Shown piece by piece: positions 22,479-33,556 of a stretch of 64,000 nucleotides of DNA (its first letter is position 1; each line of letters begins with the position of its first letter). The stretch comes from Pempheris klunzingeri (lineage: Eukaryota > Chordata > Actinopteri > Acropomatiformes > Pempheridae). The DNA lies in the NCBI RefSeq assembly GCF_042242105.1, contig NC_092031.1, positions 15,874,662 through 15,938,661 on the forward strand, read 5' to 3'. The notes beneath the pieces were generated by a model. The model was not told the DNA's origin. It saw only the letters and a list, made by a program, of their open reading frames with translations, and searched no databases. The position numbers and the translations under genes were made by a program.

Positions 22479-24084
22479 CAGAGTGGCCCTGTAAGGCAAT
22501 AACAACCTAGCCAAGTAGGTGTAGTAACGAGAGGGTGTTGCCAAAGATGCTAGCCTTTAATTTACAAAAGGTATTTTGAACACCTATTTAAAGCAACCCC
22601 TGTCAAATAGGGACAAACATCTAAAAGAGATTAAGGGTAGTAAAAATCCTGCTATGGTAGTCAATGCTCATTTAAGCCCCTGTGTGTCAATATTTATGTG
22701 AAAGTCATTGATTTGTGACTTTTGTGCCTTTTTTTGAAGACAAAAACATGGGAAATTGTTAAGTAATGCATGTGAAAACTCATTCTTGACATATAATTCA
22801 ACACAAAAGTCAAAGCTATTGTTTGGCCTGCTCGTTAATTTCCTCAGGTATGATCCTGTTAATGTCTGGGAAAACAAATCAAAACATAACTCAGAACCAC
22901 TGACTTCTTTTATTGTTTCATAAACAGCACACATTTAATAGCAGTCGCTCAGATGGTGTGGATTGTCTCCTGTCTGAAGAAGAGCTGTGAAGTTTGTTTG
23001 GTGCTTGCTCCCTCTGCTGGTAGTTTTGTAGTTTAGGGACAGGGAAGCAGAAACATCATTACAGCATACTGAATAACACAGAGTGCAAAGGAAATACTAG
23101 CAAACAAGCATTCAAGTGGTTTAGCAAGGAGATGACAAATTATCTGATATAATGACAGACATAAACATACATTTACATACTCATCAAATAAGTTTCCATG
23201 TTTTGATATGGGTCAACAGAATATTTAGCCAATAACACATGGCCATTAAGATATAACTAAAGGGAATAAGAGAAAATATCAAAACAAAGCAGGAAAAAGT
23301 TTACTTTACATGAGTGGGGGTGTGAACTCAACATACACATAAAAAGAAACACTGATGTTTGCTATTATGAAATAGAGGTTGTTTTATTTACAAAACTTAC
23401 TTACTGTTCACACTGAAATTAGGTTATTGTAATGTCATTAGCAAACATTACATCCTATTTACTGTCAGGGCAGATAAGTAGATTTGAGGTTAAATGCTAT
23501 TCACAGGTAGTACGCTCTGTCTTGTAATGATATGTACATGAAGCCATACCCGCTCAGTGAAGGTCTCTCTAAACACCAAAAATGTAAAAGTAAATTTCAT
23601 AGTGAAGAAAGCTGGTCTGGGATTTGGGGCCATAATATAAATTTCAAACTGATACAACATTTTGTATTAAAGTTACCAATGTTAATGTAAAATTTGCAAG
23701 GAGTATTTCTCCCAGTACTGTATCCGTGTGAAAAGGCCTCAGAAACTGCACCTAGATTATGTGACTCTTAACCTCTAACCAAAACCAGACAAGGTGACTT
23801 TCTTTCCAGTTAAATTATTGAAAAAGCACTGTGTTGCATTACTGTTTTAAATCAAAAACAAATGATCACAAACATTACTCAATTCTTAAATTTCATTGCA
23901 GGGCAACACTGTTTTATATGCTGGGGCTGTGGTCACTTGACTGCATGACTCGTACATATGAGACACTGACTACAAGGCTGCACATGCCACACTTAAAAAC
24001 TAGACTTTGACATTGATATGGTGGTAAATACAAGGCAATTAAACTAATAGTTTTTAAAGGAAGTTAGAAAACAGCGTGAGGAAA
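22479..24084. other. Intergenic region between the two rbp3 genes
   Basis: About 1.6 kb, AT-rich, with no ORF similar to a known family. It must hold the gene 1 3' UTR (a minus-strand AATAAA lies at 23383-23388, about 700 bases after that stop) and the rest of the gene 2 promoter. Confidence 0.5.
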
Positions 24085-26847
24085 CTATTTCCCTTGTTCT
24101 CTCTTCAACAGCCTTGCTGCTATGATTTTCTGTGCTACAGGAAGAGCGTCATTTGCTTGGGCAAAAACATGAGGCTCAACCCCTGAAACGCTCCACACTT
24201 TACCAGTGACTGCACTTAGCACAACCTGGTTAGGGATGGAAGCATACAGGACGCTGTCCCTGATTTGATAGGTTCCACTCGACAGAGACCCTCCAATCGT
24301 TGGCTCCCCAATGATTGTGGCCCTATTCAGGTCCTTCATAGCGCGGGTGAACACTTCAGCTGCTGACCCTGTCATATGACTGGTGAGGATGTAGATGTCT
24401 TTTAAGGATCCATACCTTTGACCCCTGACATGAGGCAATGTCATGACCTCTGTCATGGTGGTTGTGGTGCGGTCAAAAACACTGTAAAGATGCTGCAAAG
24501 GTCCAGCATCAAAGAAATAGGTGCACAAGAGTGGAACTGCTGTTGAATATCCACCAGTGTTGTACCTCATGTCAATTATGAGGGCATCTGTGTTTACTAT
24601 CTTACTCCACACTAGTTTTATCAGCTGAGGCCCAATAGCTTTTACCACCTCTATATCTGCCATCATGTCAAACCTTAGATAGCCAACATTGCCTGGCAGA
24701 AGCTCAATTTTAAACAACGCATCGATCATGTATCCCACTTCTTCAGCTGAAGGGATCTTTGGGACGTCATGAAGTGACTCAGGCTCGACATCGCAGTGGA
24801 AGACATGGAGGCGGTGATCATTTGAAGTTTCTTGGAGGTCTGTCGTCAACTGAGATGCCAAAGATTCCAAGTCGACGACTTGCCGGTACAGTCCCTCAGC
24901 CCATTTGCTCAACAGTACCTCGCTGACCTGTAGTGCGACTTCATGGATTGCATAGTACTTTTCTAATAGTTCCCCAGCCCCCTCTATGAGCGACTTGAGG
25001 CCTCGATGAAAATGTGCAATCTCATGAACGTGCTCCACAGCTTCATCTGCTAGCACAATGGCATCTGGAACCACACCACCTCCCAGCCAGCATTCACCAT
25101 TGTTGTCAAAAAAGTTTACGAAAGGGACTGTGATGGCAATATTTGTTCCCTCTATTGGAAATGTCTTTGAGTGCATCAGGGTACCGGATGTAATTTCCCC
25201 AATGACTGTGCCATAATGTAGGGACTGTATCAGGTAAGCAAACTCTTCGCCAACACTTGCTGTGTAGTAGCTGGTCAACACGTAAACCCCACGTTTGGAA
25301 CCGTAAATTGGGCCTGTAATTCGAGGCAGAGAGCCATATTCTGTTGTTGTGTTCTGAACTCGGTCATATATTGTGAAAAAGTGATGCTTCTGGGAAGCAT
25401 TCTGCAGATACGACAGTATTAGCGCTAGGGAAGTAGAGGATCCACCAGTGTTGTATCGTAGATCAATAATTAAGTTATTAGTGTCTTTGAGGGGCTCCCA
25501 TACTTTTTTAGCCATGAGTTCTTCTAGTTTATCCCCTGCAGATGACTTGACAAACGTGTCAAAGCGGAGATAGCCAGTATTGTGTGGGAGAATTTCCACT
25601 TTGAACGTTGTATCAACCAGCACTCTTAATAATTTCATATCATCTGGAACACTGTAAGGCTCAGGCACTTCTGTGGCAGCATTGTCTTGCATGTATTTGA
25701 TGATCAGTCGTGGATCTTCAGACACAGTCTGGAGGTCCAGGTTGAGTCTGACTGCTAGATCCTCCTCAGATATGACGGAGAATAAGTCTGTGGATTGCAG
25801 ATGCTGAAGAAGAGCTTGGACTCTATCAGTGAAAGCATAGAAACTCCTGATTACGTTGAAGATACTCTGCACAACTTTTGGAATGGCACTCCTCATAGCC
25901 AGAAGGGACTTGGCCTTTGTGACAGCTTCCTTGGCGATAACGTTGACTGTTGGGGAAACACCACTTACTTCCCAGCTCTGGCCTGTGATTGGACTGACTG
26001 ATCTTGCCACAGGAACTGTTATGTAGAACTCAGACTGAGCAATCCTAATCTTTTGGACTTTTACTGACCCACCAGCAGACCTTTCCCCAACTATAATGGC
26101 CCTGTTTAGATTTTTTAATGTGTATGCCACAGCCTCAGCAGCCCCCATGGTATGCTTACTGGTCAAAATAATCACATCTTTCTTCTTTCCATACTTTTCG
26201 CCCATTATTGATGGCATGGTCCACAGTTCCTTGGTTGTATTCGAGGGCCTATCATACACAGTGTCAATATGAATGAGGGGCTCAGGGTCTGAGAAATAGG
26301 AGATCATAAAGGGAACTCCAGACAGTTCTCCAGCTGTGCTATACCTTAGGTCAAAGATCAGTGAGGATGTTTGAGCAACTTTGTCCCAGATGTTGTCCCT
26401 CAGCAGAGATCCAAGCTTTGCTGCTGTCTCCTCCCCAATGATCCGATCTATCCGCAAATATCCAATGTTGTTGTCCAGGATATCCAGCTTGACAGAGTTT
26501 CTCACCAGCCAGATTAGCTGCTCTATGGGAAGAGACGGCAGCGTCGGTGGCATCACTGAGACGAAATTGGGCTCGTATGAAACAGTCAACCGTGGATCGT
26601 TCAGCGCCCCTTGTACTCCAACTGTGAGCACAGCTGCCAAGGTCTTCCTGTCTGAAATTTGCAGGATTTCTCTACTGTTGATGGCTTGTTGGATGGCGTC
26701 CTGCATCCCAACCAGGTTCTCAGGGAAGCAGTAGTTTTCCAAAAGAATCTTGGCCATTTCTAACACCAAGGTGGGCTGGAATGACGAGTTGACACATAGA
26801 CTACATAGGAGAAGCACTAATAGCAGTGGTGGAGTGTGTCGCGCCAT
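24085..26847 (-). CDS. rbp3: Interphotoreceptor retinoid-binding protein, intronless three-module gene (rbp3 gene 1)
   Basis: Secreted retinoid carrier of the interphotoreceptor matrix, encoded in one uninterrupted reading frame of 920 aa. The start chosen at 26847 has G at -3 and G at +4 and gives a signal peptide of about 21 residues followed by SFQPTL, in register with SFAPSL of the neighbour. An in-frame ATG five codons upstream (26862) has a weaker context. Modules: about 22-320, 321-614 and 615-920, each with GYLRID/GYLRFD (129-134, 425-430, 722-727), an FDLRY/IDLRY/IDMRY strand, a YDR/FDR loop, an ILTS-type strand and an IVGE/VIGE/IIGE turn. Modules 2 and 3 carry the RYNTGG variant. 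N-glycosylation sites include N203 and N499. Compared with four-module mammalian RBP3 it lacks the intron-bearing last module. It is complete and not a retrocopy in appearance: no poly-A tract, and the shared promoter is present. Confidence 0.95.
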   Translation of the reverse strand: MARHTPPLLLVLLLCSLCVNSSFQPTLVLEMAKILLENYCFPENLVGMQDAIQQAINSREILQISDRKTLAAVLTVGVQGALNDPRLTVSYEPNFVSVMPPTLPSLPIEQLIWLVRNSVKLDILDNNIGYLRIDRIIGEETAAKLGSLLRDNIWDKVAQTSSLIFDLRYSTAGELSGVPFMISYFSDPEPLIHIDTVYDRPSNTTKELWTMPSIMGEKYGKKKDVIILTSKHTMGAAEAVAYTLKNLNRAIIVGERSAGGSVKVQKIRIAQSEFYITVPVARSVSPITGQSWEVSGVSPTVNVIAKEAVTKAKSLLAMRSAIPKVVQSIFNVIRSFYAFTDRVQALLQHLQSTDLFSVISEEDLAVRLNLDLQTVSEDPRLIIKYMQDNAATEVPEPYSVPDDMKLLRVLVDTTFKVEILPHNTGYLRFDTFVKSSAGDKLEELMAKKVWEPLKDTNNLIIDLRYNTGGSSTSLALILSYLQNASQKHHFFTIYDRVQNTTTEYGSLPRITGPIYGSKRGVYVLTSYYTASVGEEFAYLIQSLHYGTVIGEITSGTLMHSKTFPIEGTNIAITVPFVNFFDNNGECWLGGGVVPDAIVLADEAVEHVHEIAHFHRGLKSLIEGAGELLEKYYAIHEVALQVSEVLLSKWAEGLYRQVVDLESLASQLTTDLQETSNDHRLHVFHCDVEPESLHDVPKIPSAEEVGYMIDALFKIELLPGNVGYLRFDMMADIEVVKAIGPQLIKLVWSKIVNTDALIIDMRYNTGGYSTAVPLLCTYFFDAGPLQHLYSVFDRTTTTMTEVMTLPHVRGQRYGSLKDIYILTSHMTGSAAEVFTRAMKDLNRATIIGEPTIGGSLSSGTYQIRDSVLYASIPNQVVLSAVTGKVWSVSGVEPHVFAQANDALPVAQKIIAARLLKREQGK

Positions 26848-27014
26848 CGCCAAGGTCTTCATGAATGCTGATGAAAAGCGAAGTACTCTGTCTCCCTTTT
26901 CAGTGGGCTGTGTTAGTTGTCTGTGTTGAGATATGGTGATTTTTTTTGTAGGAGGGAACATTGTCATTGTCTGGTTTTTTGGACAACAACATCAACATAA
27001 GAGGCTTTTGTCCC

Positions 27015-27038
27015 CAATAAACCTTTAATCGCATTATC
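27015..27038 (-). promoter_or_regulatory. Upstream element of rbp3 gene 1 with paired-homeodomain palindrome
   Basis: On the minus strand it reads GATAATGCGATTAAAGG then TTTATTG. It contains TAATGCGATTA (27026-27036), the counterpart of the palindrome upstream of gene 2, and lies about 180 bp 5' of the chosen ATG. Twenty-two of 24 positions are shared with 22455-22478, while surrounding bases are largely diverged. Confidence 0.65.
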
Positions 27039-29096
27039 TTTGGTGCTTCAGCCAGCAGACAGTAACAGACAGAATAAAAATTGGTAAATGGGAGCCTGTG
27101 CAGTTTCTTACCTTTTCCCACACAAACACAATGCATGTTTCAGTTCAAATACAATTACACTGTAGCCTTATTTAGGCTTGATTTACAGCATGCATTGCTT
27201 TCTAAATTCACCATATGTTATGTTATTTAAAAGAAAACTGCTCAAATTTTCTTTTAGATATGAAACTGGTGTGATGGACAGGTAACACACGTATTCAGGG
27301 CTCAGTTCAGTTCTTTCTTTTCCTACAAGACAAGGTTCTTTCTTTGCATCAAGACAACATAACAACTCTCATTGATGCAAAAGCCTGGACAAACTCTCAC
27401 ACTCCTTTACCCTACCTCTCACTCTCTCTCCATTGTCTGTTATGAAAGCTTATGGTGGTGTATTTTGGTACTGTTGGTAGCTTTAAGGGTCATGTCTGGG
27501 TCGCTCCTCTGGTGAAATGATTACACAGTTTGTGGACACGTGGTAAAGCCTTCTTAAAACACAAGCAGGATCAGAATTGGGTAAAAAGAAACACACTGGA
27601 TATAGAAACAAAAGGTTTATTGGAAAGTCTTTAGCTGGATTGAATGTTGAATTATTTGCTATTTGCTCTCCTTTTTCTCCTGCCTCACAGTATTGTTTCC
27701 ATTGGTCACTAGTTTTGTATTTTCTAATCCAAAATATCTTTTCATTTGGTCGACAGTGTAATAAGGAAAGTATTTATATCTATAATATGTAATTGCAAGT
27801 GTTTCAGTTTTCATCCAAACTGTTAGATCTGCACGTTGAGCTTGAACCTGACATCAGTGACTTTAACACATGACCCTCTAAGAGTCTGATCCAGGCAGTT
27901 TTGCAGCTCCAAATTATGCAACCAGACATCATCTACTTCCGAATGCTAGACGGTGCTCAGCTAATCTTAACGTCTTAAGAAGTAATACCGCCTCACAGCT
28001 TACATAATACAATCCCTTTGCCATATAAGAACAGGTTACAGCAATGGATTGGAAACTGAAATCCCTGAACTGCTAACTTGTCTGAAATACAACAGCAAGT
28101 TCTAACATATTATCCATATCATATAAAGTGATAATGACAGTGTTGACTTAAAAGTTTGCTGTGCTCAAGAGGACAGAAAACATATAGAAATATCTTTAAT
28201 AGCTAGCAATCATCATTAAGTAGCAACACACAGAAGCTAAAGTCCGCCAGCATAGTGTCAGCTAGCTAAATAAAACACTACCACAACTTGCCCATGTGTG
28301 TAACTAAGTAACTAATAGGTACTACCCTCTGCCAAGTTCCATTTTTTTGTTGGAGTTGGTAAATGACAACGTTACAGTTAAATAGCACAGAATGCTGGCT
28401 AACAGCAGTGGTGACTAAACAATAATGATTCATTTCTTTGCTTTTCAAAAGTGGGAACATGCTTTTCATTTCCTCCAACATGTACAGGTATTTTAATGTG
28501 GAAGGAAAAACAACAGGATATTTTCCACTATGTTTGGCAATCTGTCTGACCTATGAAGCAGTATTTTCACATTTATACTTTACATTAAATACAAATTCAT
28601 CTCAGGTGTGACTGTCTTTAAACCAGCCACCATTCTGCAAAGGATAATGGTCCTTTGAGAAATGCCTACCCATCCTGGTCTCCAGGACACCCAAGGAACC
28701 TGAGGAAACACCTACATATCAATTATATGGATAAATGTACACATGCAAACAATGAAACTGTTTGCAACTGCAACACGACAACTCCAATATAATACTAAAA
28801 CGTTTCTCATTTTTACAATTCTTCTCACTTTGTGTTTTTCACATTATAACATTGATTTGTTGTTATTACTAAATACCGAGTTTTTACAGTTTTACAAAAA
28901 AAGTCAACAAGGTATTTGCTACGTCATGAACCCTTCTTATTTCACAGATAAGCACGACACGATAAGCTGGAATGTAGTTATAACAAGAAACTTCTGGAAA
29001 GACCTTTTTACTGGGATCTGTTTGCTGAATGACCATATTTATTCTTATTCAGAATCAGGATAAAAGAAGTCAACAGTGCAGTTATGTTAAAAGATT

Positions 29097-29097
<1 letters not shown>

Positions 29098-29128
<31 letters not shown>

Positions 29129-29152
29129 ATAATAGTAGTAATAATGATAATA
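29098..29152. repeat. (ACT)n trinucleotide repeat with inverted tail
   Basis: About ten ACT units (29098-29128) run into AATAATAGTAGTAATAATG. The AGTAGT portion is complementary to ACTACT, so the tract can fold on itself. Confidence 0.9.
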
Positions 29153-30599
29153 CAGGCGTTATAAGGCTTCAGTTGATAAGTTTGTGAAAGGCATTGGTGA
29201 TATTTATTATCACCATTTATTATCTGAAGCTACAGACACAAGATAGAACAGTCAATGTAAAAAGTCAAAGAAGTTGGAATTAGACAGAGAAAGGCGTGAA
29301 GTCATTCCAAAAAGCTACTAAATTTAGCAAATGCAGGTTAAGCTAAATAGATGAGACAAGCAACTAAAACTGGATTTTATTTTGAAACCAGATTTTTATT
29401 GATGTCAGGGTCGAAAGCCTCAGAAACAAAATGTAGACATCATGAGACATAAAGTACAATGAAAACTCTTCATGTGCAGCTAGACAGATCACCTTTAGGG
29501 TTAGCAGCTCTATTATAGATTTAAGAGTTAAACTTCAGGGTTAAATTTATTTTCACCACATTCTGGATGTTTTTATTAAAAGAATATCAGCCTTACATAG
29601 ATGTTCACAGTAGGAGTGTGTCACAGCTACAGTGTCTCTCTCTCTTGTGGTGGCATGTAACATGCAAGTATAAGCTGAACACTCTGTACAGGTCCGTATG
29701 GCAGTAATTTACAGACTACTACTAAATATATTAATATGAACAAATTACAGTTACAGTAATAATGTACAGATTTACATTAAAGCTAGAGCAGGATTAGAAG
29801 ATGAACAACGGAGAATAAATGCTAGCTACTTAATGCCAACAGGTCAATGTATTTGTTTGACAAACATCACATTGCTAATGGAGATTTTTCACAAAAAATG
29901 AAAATGTCATACTTTATAGTAGCTGTAGTAGTAATTAACCTAACCAAACAAAATGATGGATTCAAAAATTCAGATTTTAACTTTACTTTTTACATATATT
30001 TGTTCAGTTTTACATTATTTACCACACACAAATACAAATGTATTAATCTTATTGAAACAGATTGGATCAAGACAGGGTAAGGGTGACCTTTTTTTTAATA
30101 TATACATACAGTATAACCAGTATTAAATACACAATGTAAAGATGTCTGTTTCCTTTGGTTTTCTGCTGGGTGGTGTTGACATCAAATGCTAAAAAACCCA
30201 GTTTTAGTGAAGGCCATGGATTCCATTTGAATCCATAGCAGCAAGAGCATGCAGAGTGGAAAACACAAAAAGAGGTGCTGGTTGATGACTCTGCTGCTAT
30301 GCTGCATTTCAGATGTATATTTATATTCATATATCTATTTTTGAGTTCCAGACTTTTTTATTAGCTATAAATTTGTAGGAATAGCTCTAAATGCTACATA
30401 ATGTTACGTCACGGCTACGAAAGTACACATAAAATATATTTAATTACATGCATATTGCATTACCTTCATTATATTCTTATGTTGGTGGCTCTAAGGATGG
30501 CAGTATTGGTCGGCTGCTCCACCACTTTTCTCCAGACCGAAATATCACAGCAGATACTGGATTGATTGCTATCCAGATTGGGTTAGGTGATTCTCTTGA

Positions 30600-30965
30600 C
30601 TTTTTGTGACTTTTCCTGTAGCGCCACCATGAGGTTGACATTATATCTCAAAAGAGGGATGGCGTCAAATTTAGTAGAGACATTCATGATATTCTGAGAA
30701 TAGACTTTCAATCCAATTCTTTGGTTTATGGATACTTACCTGTAAAATTAATGCCATTCCAATTGGCCTCAGCTGTACTTTGGTTGGTAATGTTTGCATG
30801 CTAATATGCTAAGATATGATCATGAGTAGGGTAAAAATGATATCTACAAAATATCAGCATATCAGCCTTGGCTGATGCTGATGTGAGCATTTAGCTCAAA
30901 GCTCTGTTGTGCCTTTGTCCAAACTCAGAGAGCTGCTAGCATGGCTGGGGACTTTTAGTCTTATA
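30600..30965 (+). repeat. Dispersed fish repeat, copy 2 (GTTAGCATTTAGCTCAAAGC family)
   Basis: Begins near GCGCCACCATGAGGTTGACA and includes TTTGGTTTATGGATACTTAC, GAGCATTTAGCTCAAAGC and GAGAGCTGCTAGCATGGCTG. Its second half matches 13060-13262. Non-coding; the ends are approximate. Confidence 0.65.
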
Positions 30966-31154
30966 AAATATCATTGATGTAACATAATAAAATTCTTTAA
31001 ACTGTCAAAATAAGAAGGTGGCATCCATGTTTCTTCTGAAACCTCGGCCAAACTGCACTAACCATGGACATGAACATCGGACTGACTTGAAATAAACGCA
31101 GCATTAAAACCATTATAATTACCTGTGCTAAAACCAGAGCACTCCCTTCTCTGA

Positions 31155-32071
31155 CTACCTGCAGCCGCACTCTGCCACCTTCATCTCTTCATAAAGGTAT
31201 CTTATAGTGAGGCGTCCGTTCTCCTGATACATGACTGTGATGGGGTCCAGTTTGATGGGGACGCAGCATGCCATGTTGGCCTTCTTGGGGTCCCTAATGT
31301 TCATCAGTGTCTGGATGAGGGCGTGTTTTGATGGGGTCGATTCGTCTGTCAGTGGGTGGTAGCACAGGCCTCGACATTCGAAGGCATCATATTCTGGGGG
31401 CGCCACGATCCAGCTGTCCCAGCCGATGTCTCTAAAGGTGACCTTAAGAGATGTCCGCCGGCAGTATTCCCTCTCTGCCTTCCTTTTCTTTCTCAGCAGA
31501 TGCTGAGCCTCCGGGATCTCGTTTGGAAGCTGATCTCCAACGTTCCAGTCGGCGCCCGAGTGTAAGATGGTTTCCTCTTCATGGAGGATCATCTCCCTTA
31601 ATTCCTTCTTTGTTTCCCTCCTCCTACTACCCAGGTCATCTGAGAAGACAATTAACGCAGCTGAAGTGTTATCTCCAACAGACACACTCATATTGAAACA
31701 GCCTGCCCCTTCATCTCCACTCTTGGAAGGCCCACAGTCCTTCCTATCCAACACTACATCAAAAACAACTCCATGACCAGATCTGATCCTGTGCTGAACA
31801 GCTGTGGTCACTTCAAACGTCTCCCAGGTGCTCTGTGAGCCTGTCACCTCTTTGCCAACCAGGAGTTGGGTCATAGACGGGGAATTGTGGTAATCCACTT
31901 CATAGGCTTTGACGGTGGCCTTGAAACTGTGGGAGGAGGTCAGTGACCTGGGATCTGGGAAGAAGAAGAGCTGTAGTTCAGCAGTTGTGATCTTTTCGTG
32001 GTTAGGAACGCTGACGTTGAAGCACAGCCTGTGCTTTGACTTTGTGCCATTTGTCACAAAGAGAGTGATAT
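31155..32071 (-). CDS. gdf2: gdf2 coding exon 2
   Basis: Encodes residues 118-422: the C-terminal half of the prodomain, the RKKR cleavage site and the whole mature ligand, ending VAECGCR and a TAG stop. Acceptor TTCCAACAG. Confidence 0.95.
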
Positions 32072-33556
32072 CTGTTGGAAAGATAAGGAAAGGTCAGAGG
32101 GCTTATTTGAAACAGCAGCTGTTTCGAATACTTGCCAGCTAGCCCCCCCCCGAACTCATCTTGACTTTAGAGGAGCTGCCAATGAGTCAGCAATGCTACT
32201 GTGCGTAATGTTAGCAAGCTAGGCTAACTAGGTTTCACTTTCTGCTTGGAATTTAGTTAGCCTAGCCTCCTAGCCTCCATTTCGTGTGTAAAAAACATAC
32301 CTAAGTGTAAAATGGGTCCTCCCAAATGCTTAATGTCTGAAAAGGACAGATGTATGAATTAGCCCATATATCCTAGCAACACCATTCCTCAAAATGCCTC
32401 AAAAACAGTTTTATCCTCTTTTGAAAAAATGGAAAATGACCCACAATAGCTGTGGTATCATTACAGTTTATGTTTGCTTGCACAAAAAGTATCTAGATTA
32501 CACTTCAAGTTTAATAAAGTGGAGGTTTCTGACTGAGCATTTCTAGGAAAAAGATTTCCACGTTTGGAGGTTGTAATTAGGCTCTGAACAATAAACGTGA
32601 CAATAAATAATGGGACCCCACACAAGATGAATCTGAGGGTCTGTGGGATGATAATCAAGAGAGGAACTTGAAAAAATCATAATTCAGCTACACAAAATTA
32701 TGTTGTTTTTTTCTAAAAAATCAATGGACATTTTTACATTTTCAAGCCTCTGAAAATAAATCACAGGAAAGATCACCTTTGATCACAGATGAGGGGTTGC
32801 AGTGACAGTGATTCCTTTTAAAGGGGTCACAGGCCAAAAAACAGTGATTAAGCTTTATATAACATAAAGAATCATGAAAACATCTTTAACTACTAAAAGA
32901 TGTGCCAATAAAATGCTAATGCAGATTATCCAGCCTGTATTTATGTCATTGTGATGAAGGAAAAACCACTAACATGTCAAACGTTAATAACATAGACCAG
33001 CCATATGAATAAGATGACCTAAACTGTACACTGACAGAATATTTCACAACATTTGTAAATCTGTGAGTATGGTAATTACTACAAAAAACAGCCCCCAGAT
33101 AAAGAGTTATCTGTATTAAAATGTCGAGTCCCCTTCCTACAAGATAGACAGAGGATTACTGCACATTGCTCTTCTCATTTAAAAGTTATACCCTGCTCAT
33201 GTACCTTGGACAGTGAAGCTTCGTATGACATCAGACTGGGGGATTGTCGAGCTGTCCGTGGCGTACTTGTTGTATAGCTCCATCATGAACTGCGGTGGGT
33301 AGATCTTGCTGTGCTCCTGAGGAACATCTGACAGGTTGAGTTTCCTCAGAAAGCCCTCCTTCATGGTTCCCAGGAGGTTCTCCATCCTGGAGTCGGTGTC
33401 TTCCTCCTCTAGAAGGTCCTCCTCTGACAGCTGAGAGTAAAGTCCCCCAGGGCCCTCGCTCTGGATGTCATTGTTGAGTGGCTTACAAGTGCAGGAGCCA
33501 ATAGAAATCACCAGACTCAAACACACCTGGAACAGGAATGATCTGAAGCTCTGCAT
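31155..33556 (-). CDS. gdf2: Growth differentiation factor 2 / bone morphogenetic protein 9
   Basis: Secreted TGF-beta-superfamily ligand; in vertebrates GDF2/BMP9 signals through ALK1 and BMPR2 with endoglin, chiefly on endothelium. Coding exons 33205-33556 (352 nt) and 31155-32071 (917 nt) join in phase to 422 aa. The start at 33556 opens a signal peptide ending near GSCTC; upstream in-frame codons lack conservation. Prodomain strings FLRKLNLSDVP and PPQFMMELYNKYATD match GDF2. The furin-type site RKKR is at 311-314 and leaves a 108-residue mature chain. It has the seven-cysteine knot (YC, FEC, LC, ACC, ECGCR), including the cysteine used for the intermolecular disulphide, and FRDIGWDSWIVAPPEY. 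BMP10 is the nearest alternative, but the exon 1 sequence and the RBP3/GDF10 neighbours favour gdf2. An acidic run (SEEDLLEEEDTD) lies in the N-terminal prodomain. Both splice sites are canonical. Confidence 0.94.
32072..33204 (-). other. gdf2 intron
   Basis: 1133 bp, GTACAT...CAG, AT-rich, with no recognised element. Confidence 0.85.
33205..33556 (-). CDS. gdf2: gdf2 coding exon 1
   Basis: Encodes residues 1-117 plus one base: signal peptide, acidic segment and the latency-like N-terminal prodomain ending VIRSFTVQ, aligned with VRSFSMED of the human protein. Donor GTACAT. Confidence 0.92.

Larger units (their letters stand above)
27039..31154. other. Intergenic region between gdf2 and rbp3 gene 1
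   Basis: About 4.1 kb. Contains a trinucleotide repeat (29098-29152) and a dispersed repeat (30600-30965). It should contain the gdf2 3' UTR and any distal rbp3 regulatory DNA. No exon supported on either strand. Confidence 0.5.

Noticed and set aside
24085..26847. rbp3 gene 1 as a processed retrocopy
   Set aside because: It has a promoter block shared with the intron-bearing gene, sits in tandem with it, and has no poly-A tail or flanking duplication; loss of the intron-bearing module explains the lack of introns.
29098..29152. CRISPR-like or coding repeat
   Set aside because: Plain trinucleotide microsatellite with no spacers; the genome is vertebrate.
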